In this document: one piece after another, positions 51,985 through 60,469 of the stretch
How the letters are laid out: every line of letters starts with the position of its first letter
Numbering within the stretch: position 1 is the stretch's first letter
DNA from: CAYRTD01 sp964595055
Lineage (GTDB): Bacteria; Bacteroidota; Bacteroidia; Bacteroidales; GCA-2748055
Assembly (NCBI GenBank): GCA_964595055.1
Contig: CAZQOV010000001.1
Location: 1 to 64,000 of the forward strand
Direction of reading: 5' to 3'
DNA length: 64,000 bases
Translations under genes and position numbers: made by a program
The notes under the pieces: generated by a model
Databases searched by the model: none
What the model was told of the DNA's origin: nothing
Seen by the model: only the letters and a program-made list of their open reading frames with translations

Positions 51985-53517
51985 TTATTCGAGTATCCTG
52001 TTTAGCAGGCTTTGCTTCTCAATTTTTAGGGTATCCGATAACTGACTTTCATTGTAGAGGCGGTCAAGAGCGGAAACCCGGTATATCCCTTCCGGAATCC
52101 AGTCATCCGGAAAATCGATATAATTATTTCCGGTAATTTCAATAATATTCTCCGGTCGTTTCAGCATTCTAAGTGCATTTCTGTCATAACGATAAACCAC
52201 AAAAAATCTTCCCTGATTCATTTCAATGGTGTCGGCAGGAGGATCCCAATAAATCCTGTTGCGCTCCCTTCTGAGTCCGGTTGGCATTTGGGGTGTAACA
52301 TTATCTATCCAGGGCATTCTGGGAACAAGAGCAATATTTTCAAGGTACTTCCGACTCAACTTTCTATCGAATGACCTAAGATCCTTTCTGAAAAAATGCT
52401 TACTACTGAAAAAACCAAATCCGTCAACCGGTTGAAGCGTTCTTATCAATTCAATCTGGTCAAAGAAATGTCTTTTTCTTCTCCACAACTTTTGATCCGA
52501 TTTTCTATCGATACGGTAAGGAGCAAGCCCGAAGTACATGGCCCTTCCATAATCCTGATCAGCCCACCAGTATGCCAGGGTAGAAAAATCTGCCACAGGA
52601 TGATCATCTCTCCAGTACAGCTGAGGCATGAGGTAATCGATCCAGCCCTCCTTCTGCCATTTTAAAACATCCGCAAAAAGGGCATCATAATTGGTAGTGC
52701 CGGCTCTTGTTTCGGATCCACGGGGATCTTCAATTCGATTTCTCCATACTCCAAAAGGACTGATTCCGAATTTCACCCAGGGTTTCTCGGTTTTGATGGC
52801 ATCGCTTAAAATTTGAATGATGGTATCCACATTCTGACGTCTCCATTCCGCTTTTCTGTCAGGATAAAAAATACCCCCTCTTTCCTTAAAAACATTCTCA
52901 TCCGGAATTTCAGCGCCGGCTATTTTATATGGATAGAAATAATCATCAAAATGGACGGCATCTATATCATAATTCCTGACCACCTCCACAACCACATTTT
53001 TAACAAATTCCCAGACTTCCGGATTATCAGGAGCAAAGTATAAGCGGTCTCCGTATTCGAAGGCCCATTCCGGGTGTGTGTGAACTACATGGTTTTCAGC
53101 AAGAGAATCACTAAGATGCTGCTTTATACGATAAGGATTAAACCATGCGTGTAATTCCATGCCCCGTTCATGAGCTTCATCTATCCAGAAGTGTAAAGGA
53201 TCATAATAGGGTTCCGGCTGCACACCTTGTGTACCGCTGAGATACCTTGACCATGGCTCCAGCGATGAATTATAAATGGCGTCTGCAGCCGGACGCACCT
53301 GGAGAATGATGGCGTTCATCCCGCTTTTTTTATGGTGATTCAGGATCTGAATCACTTCATTCTGCTGTTCAGCAGTAGTCAATCCGGGTTTTGACGGCCA
53401 GTCTATATTTGCTACTGTAGCAACCCATACGGCTCGAAATTCTCTTTTCGGCGGCTGACCGAAACTTAGGGAATATAAAAACAAACAAAGGATGTAAATC
53501 AATACCAGTAGTTTCAT
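51985..53517 (-). CDS. Glycosyl hydrolase-like 10 (GHL10, YngK/DUF187-type) exported protein
   Basis: 510 residues from ATG 53517, chosen because a signal peptide (MKLLVLIYILCLFLYSLSFG) begins there; the longer frame to 53550 adds 11 residues. The GHL10 barrel (about 25-340) shows REFRAVWVATVANIDWPSKP, AIILQVRPAADAIY, DAVHFDDYFYPY and IDYLMPQLYWRDD. A fibronectin type III-like domain ends the protein (about 410-500). Related proteins are thought to cut bacterial glycans, including peptidoglycan-type polymers; the exact bond is unknown to me. It is the first gene of the minus-strand operon. Confidence 0.88.
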   Translation of the reverse strand: MKLLVLIYILCLFLYSLSFGQPPKREFRAVWVATVANIDWPSKPGLTTAEQQNEVIQILNHHKKSGMNAIILQVRPAADAIYNSSLEPWSRYLSGTQGVQPEPYYDPLHFWIDEAHERGMELHAWFNPYRIKQHLSDSLAENHVVHTHPEWAFEYGDRLYFAPDNPEVWEFVKNVVVEVVRNYDIDAVHFDDYFYPYKIAGAEIPDENVFKERGGIFYPDRKAEWRRQNVDTIIQILSDAIKTEKPWVKFGISPFGVWRNRIEDPRGSETRAGTTNYDALFADVLKWQKEGWIDYLMPQLYWRDDHPVADFSTLAYWWADQDYGRAMYFGLAPYRIDRKSDQKLWRRKRHFFDQIELIRTLQPVDGFGFFSSKHFFRKDLRSFDRKLSRKYLENIALVPRMPWIDNVTPQMPTGLRRERNRIYWDPPADTIEMNQGRFFVVYRYDRNALRMLKRPENIIEITGNNYIDFPDDWIPEGIYRVSALDRLYNESQLSDTLKIEKQSLLNRILE

Positions 53518-53922
53518 ACAATAATGTTTATTAAAAGCGTACCCAGACATAATACAAAAAGAAATGCAAATCGAACCATAAAACTACAAAAATTTGCCTA
53601 ATTACAAATTGGTATTATATCATTCATATTACTATTTAATGTTAAATAACATAATTGATAGCTATTCTATTTCTGTATCACCTTTTATATTTGTATATAA
53701 TTAATTCCTGTTAAATAACTGATTTTAAGGTTTTGAAACAGGCATATTCTTCCCTGCCAATTATTTGTACTAAAAAAATAACCGCAAAAACACAAAGACA
53801 GGAATTGGCTATTTTTATAACATATTTTAATTTTTGTATTACAAGTTACAAATTTTGAATTTTACCATTCATTCTTCGATTATTGAAACAACATTTTAAT
53901 AAAAACCAAAAACTCAATTGCT
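53518..53922. promoter_or_regulatory. Divergent promoter region between the two putative peptidoglycan operons
   Basis: About 405 bases of very AT-rich DNA between divergent genes. TATATTTG (53686-53693, plus strand) matches the -7 consensus and would give the plus-strand operon a leader of about 225 bases. TAATTTTTG near 53830 is a weaker alternative. No TTG at the correct -33 distance and no long inverted repeat were found. Confidence 0.45.
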
Positions 53923-55347
53923 ATGAAGAAATCTTTACTTTTCAGTATTATCTTTTCTGTTTCACTTTTTCATCAGGGATTCTCCCAGGGAGAGATCTCT
54001 TTTGTAGAAGTGTGGGCGCATTTTGGTGAGGATGCTCCTGAGTGGTTTACCGATGGTTCTGAAGTGGAAGAAGGTGACAATTCCTTTGCGGGAGTAGAAA
54101 GAGGAATTGTCTACAGTGATTATTCGGGACATGTATATGTATCCAGTCGTCATGCAGAGGATACCGATGATGACGGAGTACTCGATCAGGGGGAACCTCA
54201 TGTATATATACTTGACCCAATGACGGGAGAAGCACCTCCTGTCGGTGTTTCCCAGCTTCTTACCACAGGAATTACTTCCGGCGAACCTGCATTTGGAGGG
54301 GGTTATCCTATAAATAATGTTGTAACAACTGAAGACGGTAGCATATTTGCCTGCAATATGACCCTTGCATCAGGTCCGGATATCATTGGCGAAGATGGTG
54401 CAGTTACCATTAAGGCATTTCGCGTATACCGATGGAGTTGGGAACAGGACATTCCAACCATGATCATCGACTATAAAGAAGGGGGCTACCGGTTAGGGGA
54501 CAAATTCAGTGTTCATGGCAACTGGGATACCGAAGCCCAGATCTATGCAGCACCCGGGGAAAGCAATAAACTTCTTCGCTGGAATGTAAATGCTGGGGTT
54601 GTATCTGAAGAACCCGAGGTAATTACGCTTCAGGACATTACAAATGCCGGTACTTCCATAACGATAGCCGATGTTCCTTCCAAGGAGGACTGGATTTATG
54701 TAAGTGGCAGAGGGTTCATGCCCACTCTTTTTACCACCGAAGGGGTGAACCTCACACAGGTAGCGATAGATACTGACGGCTTTCCGGGTACACCCGTAGC
54801 GGGCCGCACCCATGAATTTGGCGGAAAATTATACATGGCCATGTTCTCGGATAATCAAAGTGCTTTCATTTTTGACATTTCAAAACACGGAGAAAATGTG
54901 ACCAATGCTGATGTAATTGGCTTCACACCCAGCTTTGGTACTGAATTCGAAAATGCTTATGGAGAAGGTGCAGTAGATCTTGCCACCATTGACGGACAGC
55001 TTTATGTTTACATCTGCGGCCCGAGTAATGGAATTGCATGCTACAGGATCGACGGATTGGAAACCTCGGTTGAACGTTATGAAACCAATGAATATTCGGT
55101 TTCAGCATACCCCAATCCTGCCAGCGATCAGGCAATAGTAAGCTTCACTCTTCCTTCAGATGCCAGCGGAGTAGTTTCTGTGAAAGTATTTGACCTATCA
55201 GGTAAATTCATGGGAATTGTGGCTGATAAAGCCCGTCCGGGAAAACAGGAGATGCATTTGGACGTATCAGACTACCCTTCAGGGACTTACATGATTAAGG
55301 CCGTTTATGGAAACAAATACTCATCAAATAAGCTTATCATCAAATAA
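53923..55347 (+). CDS. Secreted beta-propeller-like protein with T9SS sorting domain (DUF4623-like)
   Basis: 474 residues. Signal peptide (MKKSLLFSIIFSVSLFHQGFSQ), a propeller-like body (about 25-380) with repeated phrases (ERGIVYSDYSGHVYVSSRH, RLGDKFSVHGNWDTEAQIYA, DWIYVSGRGFMPTLF), and a C-terminal T9SS type A domain (about 395-474; VSAYPNPASDQAIVSF, VKVFDLSGKFMG, YPSGTYMIKA). It should be exported across the outer membrane and fixed to the surface or released. The body resembles the DUF4623 family found beside SusC/SusD genes; ligand unknown. It shares its body with both propeller halves of the next gene, indicating duplication. Confidence 0.85.
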   Translation: MKKSLLFSIIFSVSLFHQGFSQGEISFVEVWAHFGEDAPEWFTDGSEVEEGDNSFAGVERGIVYSDYSGHVYVSSRHAEDTDDDGVLDQGEPHVYILDPMTGEAPPVGVSQLLTTGITSGEPAFGGGYPINNVVTTEDGSIFACNMTLASGPDIIGEDGAVTIKAFRVYRWSWEQDIPTMIIDYKEGGYRLGDKFSVHGNWDTEAQIYAAPGESNKLLRWNVNAGVVSEEPEVITLQDITNAGTSITIADVPSKEDWIYVSGRGFMPTLFTTEGVNLTQVAIDTDGFPGTPVAGRTHEFGGKLYMAMFSDNQSAFIFDISKHGENVTNADVIGFTPSFGTEFENAYGEGAVDLATIDGQLYVYICGPSNGIACYRIDGLETSVERYETNEYSVSAYPNPASDQAIVSFTLPSDASGVVSVKVFDLSGKFMGIVADKARPGKQEMHLDVSDYPSGTYMIKAVYGNKYSSNKLIIK

Positions 55348-55382
55348 ATGATTCTCTAATTATTAATTAAAACCAACTAAAA

Positions 55383-58300
55383 ATGAAAAGAACGTGTACA
55401 ATTATGTCTCTTTTTATTATGGTCTTTCTTTTGGGAAATATCATGGTAAAGGCACAACCTGCTGAAGTGTGGAACATCGAACCTGACTGGAATACCGGCA
55501 AGGACAAAAGAGGTATTGCCTACAATGTTTTAACCAACCATATTTATGTAGCCGGAACGGCTGGTAGCGCAACAGAAGCAGCCGATCCGGCATTGAATCA
55601 AATTCATGTACTGAATGCAGCCGATGGTTCTCTGGTTAAAACACTTACGCTTGACCCTCTTACAATCGCCTCAAACGGTTATGGCATTAGAGATGTAGCC
55701 GTAAGCGACGATGGCGGACTATTGGCAACAATCACCACCACCAATAATTTCAATCCCCAAAAGCTTTATTACTGGGAAAACGAAGATGCAGATCCGGTGC
55801 TTCTCTGGGAAGACCAATCCGGAAATGATATTGACTTTGGTCCCGGTTTTGATGTACATGGAGATATGAATGAGGAAGCCTGTATTATTATTCCGTTTTT
55901 CGAAGAAGCAAGTGTATATTATTTCGAGGTTACCAACGGAAATATAGCAGATCCTGTTACGCTGGCCCTTACAAATGTCGATGCTGGAGGAAATGCAACA
56001 GTTCAGGTACTGGGAACAAAAATATCGGATGGCTTCTGGTACAATAACACAACATTAAACCAACCTTCCTTAATTGATGGAACAGGAAATACAATTGGTT
56101 CAATCCCTGCAGGGATTTTTTCCGGACAAACTCATGATGTAGAGCAGTTTGGTGTCGGAGACATGACATATCTTGCTGTTGGAGAAGACAGCCTCGTCCA
56201 AATCATTGATATTACGGATAAGGCTGCTGATTTCTCCGATGTAGGCTCAGAAGACAGTGTTACAGAAATAACCGGAAAATCCGCCATTGCCGCAGGTTGG
56301 CCCCCTGAGTTTGGTACTGGTCATGAACTCGAAACGATGGGGCTGCCTGATGGTTCATTTGTGGTTTACTCACTTTCGGGTGGCAATTACATTAAAGCTA
56401 ATGCCACTGAAGGAGCTCCTTTTGCTACAAATGTAATGTTTAGCGGATTCGCGATGGTTGATTCCACTGTGGAAATTTCTTATCAATATGTAGATATCAA
56501 CGGTGATCCAGAAGGTTCATCTGAAATAAAATGGTTCTTATCTGATGATGAAGCAGGTACAAATAAAACAGAAATCGTAGCCAATCAGAATAATCTGACT
56601 TACACAGTGACCAGTGAGGATGTAGGCAAATATCTGTCTTATTCCATATTAGCCATTGCCTCCAGTGGAACCGCCTCCGACGAATCTCATGTATTTGAAT
56701 CCGGATTTATCGGTCCCCTCGCTCCTGGCGATGCAAGATATCCTGTCGCTTCCGATCTGGCAATCACAGGCCCTATAGCTGTTGATGAAGTATTGCAGGG
56801 TTCCTATACCTATTTTGATGAGAATGGAGATCTTGAGGGAAAATCCATAATCAAATGGTATACCGCTGATGATACCATAGGTACAAACATGGAGGAAGTT
56901 GCTGATGGCACACTTGAATACAGAATTAAACCAGCTGATGATAATAAATACATCATGTTCAGTGTAACTCCCGTGGCTTCAACTGGCGTACTTCTTGAAG
57001 GAGATGAAGTGTCCGTTGTTTCCGATTCTGCTGTATTTTTCCCTGAACTTCCTCCCACAGCATCCGATGTAGCAATTACCGGCCGCGAAGAAGTGGCAGG
57101 AATTCTTACAGGAACATATACTTATACGGATCTCAATGATGATCCTGAAGGAAATACCATTTTGAAATGGTACAGTGCCGATGCACTCGATGGAGCCAAA
57201 ACAGAATTGGCTGCTGATACCAATCGTTATGAACTTGTTGCTGCCGATGAAGGAAAATATATATTCTTCGGAGTTACTCCTGTAACTGAAGATGGTGAGG
57301 TTGGTGAAGAAGCGTTTGACACTACCGGTGTTATTGCTGCTGAGCCCGACCCGGAAGCTCCTGTAGCTACAGATGTTATGGTACACGGTACCCCCGAAGC
57401 AGGAGCTGTGGTTTATGGTACCTATACTTATACAGACCGCACTGATGATCCGGAAGGAAATTCAATTATCAAGTGGTACACAGCAGATGATAAGGACGGA
57501 ACCAATATGGTTCAGATTGATGGCGCTAATCGTTATACCCTCATTGTAGATGAGAATATGATTGGTAAGCATCTGGTATTTGAAATTACTCCGGTTGCAA
57601 CTGAAGGAGAACTTCTCGAAGGAGATCCTGTAACCGCAACCACTGAGGTCGCTGCTACAGCATCAACAAATGAGGGAGATTTTGACAGAGAATGGATACG
57701 TGCGAAAAAACTGGATGGCACTCCCGAATTTATAGGTACAGGTAGCACCGAACGTGGATTTGCTGTTATAAGCGATCGTATTTATATTGCCAGCAGACTG
57801 GGAGGAACAAAGCTTCTTGTGGTTGATAAGGCAAATGGCGGACTTGTTAGCGAAATGAACACGGAAGGAATGGATGTAGGTCTGTTCAAGATAAGCGATG
57901 TGGAAGTGTCAAATGATGGCCAGATTCTTGCCTGTCCACTGCAAATTAATACCAGTACAGCGCCATTTGTAATTTATAAATGGGAAAATGAACTTTCCGC
58001 ACCAACCAAATTTATAGAATTCACCTCAACAGAAGCCTTGCGGCTGGGTGACAAATTTACCGTGGTTGGAGATGTATCATCCGATGCTGTCATATACGCT
58101 GCAGCAGCAGCCGGAAATAAAGTGGTCCGGTGGGTTGTTACCGGCGGTATTGTGGATGACGGTACTATCATTACTCTGGAGAATACTACCTCTATTGGAT
58201 CCACTCCGTCAGTCGCCCCCTTTGATGCGAGCCCAACATCTGACTTTATTGTAGATGGGCGTGGATTCCAGGCGCAGATTTTTAACCATGAAGGATTGTA

Positions 58301-59480
58301 TGTGGGAGCTATTGAGGGGGTAGGACAGAGCAATAACCAGTCCAATTCACCAAACATCTTCTACTTTAAAGACCGTACACTGGTGGCTTTCCATCAGAAG
58401 AATGAAGCAGGACAATGGAATGTCATTGTGAAGGATATCACTTCCGTTCCTCATATCGAAGTAGGCACTTCCGAAGTACTATCCACATCAAACCAGGAAC
58501 TTGGCGGCGTTTATGTTCAGACAACTGAGGACAACTTCCATCTGTTCATGCTTTCAGCCAATGAAGGTCTTGCACACTGGACAGGTACACTAGAACTTCC
58601 CATGTTTGAATACGCGGAAACCAACCTTGAAGGTACTGAGATCAATGTAAGATTCAGTAAGAATATGCCTGATTCCATTGGCAATGCAACCGGATGGACC
58701 ATCATGGCCGATACAGAAAATATAGGGATCGATACCATTTATGGAACGGGCACAGATCCAGAAGTACTGACTTTTGCTCTTGAAGCACCTGTTACTGAAG
58801 GACAGTCTGTAACTATCGCTTATGACGGAACCGGAAGCGTAACTGCATTTGATGGAATGCCCCTGAACCCCTTCCTTGCTGAGGCTGTAGTTAATCTTGT
58901 TGGTGCTGAAGCCCCCGTTGCTTCCGATGTTAGCCTTACAGGTGAAACCCGTGTTGGAGAAATACTTACAGGATCATATACATACTCAGATGCAAACGGC
59001 GACCTTGAAGAAGGAAGTCAGTATCAGTGGTACTATGCTTCGGATGCTCAAGGAAGCGATATGCTCAAACTTCTTGGCGAAAATGACATCACTTACACAA
59101 TCACAGAAGATGTTGCAGGTAAGTATGTTGCTTTTGAAGTTGTACCTGTCACTACTACAGGAGGAGAAGACTTCCTCGAGGGAGAACCTGCTATGTCTGA
59201 CTGGGCATTTATTATCGGAGTAGGAATGGATAATGAATTGGCAAACACAGTAATGATTTATCCGAATCCTGTAACCGATGTGCTTACAATCGACAATTGT
59301 TCGGACGTACAGTCTGTCACCCTCTTTGACCTGAGTGGTAAAGTGATAATGTCTGTTGACAATCGTGGCGGGAATTCCATGAATATCAATATGGCTTCAT
59401 ACCAGAAAGGTATGTACATCCTTAAACTCACCGGAGAGAATGGCAATACCAGGATCGAACGTGTAGTGAAATCTAAATAA
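55383..59480 (+). CDS. Large secreted protein: two propeller-like modules, five Ig-like repeats, T9SS domain
   Basis: 1365 residues. Signal peptide (1-24), propeller-like module 1 (25-340), four Ig-like repeats of about 100 residues (starting near 342, 455, 559 and 661), propeller-like module 2 (about 757-1075), a Big_5/SwmB-like domain (about 1075-1175; INVRFSKNMPDSIGNATGW), a fifth repeat (about 1179-1280), and a T9SS type A domain (about 1290-1365; VMIYPNPVTDVLTI, VTLFDLSGKVIM). The repeats share an 'ITG-GTYTYTD-DPEGNSIIKWY-AD--GTNM' core. It looks like a surface adhesin or glycan-binding stalk. It follows the related gene by 35 bases. Confidence 0.87.
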   Translation: MKRTCTIMSLFIMVFLLGNIMVKAQPAEVWNIEPDWNTGKDKRGIAYNVLTNHIYVAGTAGSATEAADPALNQIHVLNAADGSLVKTLTLDPLTIASNGYGIRDVAVSDDGGLLATITTTNNFNPQKLYYWENEDADPVLLWEDQSGNDIDFGPGFDVHGDMNEEACIIIPFFEEASVYYFEVTNGNIADPVTLALTNVDAGGNATVQVLGTKISDGFWYNNTTLNQPSLIDGTGNTIGSIPAGIFSGQTHDVEQFGVGDMTYLAVGEDSLVQIIDITDKAADFSDVGSEDSVTEITGKSAIAAGWPPEFGTGHELETMGLPDGSFVVYSLSGGNYIKANATEGAPFATNVMFSGFAMVDSTVEISYQYVDINGDPEGSSEIKWFLSDDEAGTNKTEIVANQNNLTYTVTSEDVGKYLSYSILAIASSGTASDESHVFESGFIGPLAPGDARYPVASDLAITGPIAVDEVLQGSYTYFDENGDLEGKSIIKWYTADDTIGTNMEEVADGTLEYRIKPADDNKYIMFSVTPVASTGVLLEGDEVSVVSDSAVFFPELPPTASDVAITGREEVAGILTGTYTYTDLNDDPEGNTILKWYSADALDGAKTELAADTNRYELVAADEGKYIFFGVTPVTEDGEVGEEAFDTTGVIAAEPDPEAPVATDVMVHGTPEAGAVVYGTYTYTDRTDDPEGNSIIKWYTADDKDGTNMVQIDGANRYTLIVDENMIGKHLVFEITPVATEGELLEGDPVTATTEVAATASTNEGDFDREWIRAKKLDGTPEFIGTGSTERGFAVISDRIYIASRLGGTKLLVVDKANGGLVSEMNTEGMDVGLFKISDVEVSNDGQILACPLQINTSTAPFVIYKWENELSAPTKFIEFTSTEALRLGDKFTVVGDVSSDAVIYAAAAAGNKVVRWVVTGGIVDDGTIITLENTTSIGSTPSVAPFDASPTSDFIVDGRGFQAQIFNHEGLYVGAIEGVGQSNNQSNSPNIFYFKDRTLVAFHQKNEAGQWNVIVKDITSVPHIEVGTSEVLSTSNQELGGVYVQTTEDNFHLFMLSANEGLAHWTGTLELPMFEYAETNLEGTEINVRFSKNMPDSIGNATGWTIMADTENIGIDTIYGTGTDPEVLTFALEAPVTEGQSVTIAYDGTGSVTAFDGMPLNPFLAEAVVNLVGAEAPVASDVSLTGETRVGEILTGSYTYSDANGDLEEGSQYQWYYASDAQGSDMLKLLGENDITYTITEDVAGKYVAFEVVPVTTTGGEDFLEGEPAMSDWAFIIGVGMDNELANTVMIYPNPVTDVLTIDNCSDVQSVTLFDLSGKVIMSVDNRGGNSMNINMASYQKGMYILKLTGENGNTRIERVVKSK

Positions 59481-59489
59481 TAGGGTTAT

Positions 59490-59515
59490 AAGAGGGCAGG
59501 GATGCCTGCCCTCTT
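59490..59515 (+). terminator. Perfect 11-bp hairpin after the large T9SS gene
   Basis: Arms AAGAGGGCAGG (59490-59500) and CCTGCCCTCTT (59505-59515) with a 4-base loop start 9 bases after the stop codon. Only a weak T-rich stretch follows, so it may be a partial terminator that lowers expression of the downstream amidase and receptor genes, or an mRNA-stabilising hairpin. Confidence 0.6.
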
Positions 59516-59616
59516 GCCTTATTTAATTGTACTCACCATTCCACTCACTGAAGAAGGATGCTGAGAAGACAAGAATAATGACAAATCATCGAAATGTACC
59601 TAAAAACAAAAGGGAA

Positions 59617-60432
59617 GTGAAAAAACTAATTCCAATAATTATATTCATACTTTTTGCCGCTTCATCATTTTCACAGGAGATAAAAGTCAGAAAAATCAAA
59701 AAACTGCCTGTCGAAGAAAAAGCCTACTTTCCCAATTTCGGAAGAAATCATAAAGAAATTTTGTTATCCGGGAAACACCATCAGGGTCTCACTCTGTATA
59801 ACCGATGCAAAAGAAAAGAAAGGGAAATATCAGATGCAAGAGGTGCAGGAAGGGATTATGTGGTAAAACAGGATGGAAATATCATTTTTTCCGAAAACAG
59901 CATTAAAGAAGGTAGAAAACTCACCGAATATAAAAGATATAATCCTGAAACCGGACAGATCACTGCTGTTGAGTCTCCTCCTGCAGAAGACAAGCATATT
60001 AAAATAAAAGGTAAAAATCTGTCTCTTGTGCAGGGTCTGCATGAAGCAAAAGAGCTTAACCCGATTGAAAATAAATACTATATATGGGCCTCACTCTCCC
60101 CTTCTGAAGACAAAATTCTGTTCACAGCAGCAGGAGACGGAACCTATGTATCAGATCTTGAGGGAAAAATTCTTCATGATATTGGATACCTTAATGCTCC
60201 CCAATGGCTAAATGAAGATTGGGTAATTGGAATGGATGACAAAGATGACGGAGAACAGGTGATTTCTTCTGATATCGTAGCGGTTCACCTGGAAACAGGA
60301 AAAAGAATTAATCTTACGCAAAAATCGGAGGTTATTGCCCAGTACCCTAAAGTATCACCAGAACAGAACAGGATTGTATATCATAGTCTTGAGGGTGGTG
60401 TCTATCTTATGAGGATTAGGATAAAAGAATAG
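59617..60432 (+). CDS. Exported PD40/WD40-like beta-propeller protein
   Basis: 271 residues from GTG 59617, preceded by AAAAGGGAA; this start gives a proper signal peptide (VKKLIPIIIFILFAASSFSQ). The ATG at 59578 would put 13 charged residues before it. The body has TolB/PD40-type blades: PNFGRNHKEILLSGKHHQG, WASLSPSEDKILFTAAGDG, QYPKVSPEQNRIVYHSLEGG. There is no T9SS domain, so it probably stays in the periplasm. Function unknown; it may assist or sense the neighbouring surface proteins. The amidase gene follows 37 bases later. Confidence 0.8.
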   Translation: MKKLIPIIIFILFAASSFSQEIKVRKIKKLPVEEKAYFPNFGRNHKEILLSGKHHQGLTLYNRCKRKEREISDARGAGRDYVVKQDGNIIFSENSIKEGRKLTEYKRYNPETGQITAVESPPAEDKHIKIKGKNLSLVQGLHEAKELNPIENKYYIWASLSPSEDKILFTAAGDGTYVSDLEGKILHDIGYLNAPQWLNEDWVIGMDDKDDGEQVISSDIVAVHLETGKRINLTQKSEVIAQYPKVSPEQNRIVYHSLEGGVYLMRIRIKE

Positions 60433-60469
60433 AAAGCGCTTAAAGTCTTACCGAATTAAAGCTAATACC

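Noticed and set aside
59490..59515. Hairpin as the end of the T9SS operon
   Set aside because: The U tract is weak and the downstream PD40, amidase and SusC genes follow with short gaps on the same strand, so read-through is likely.
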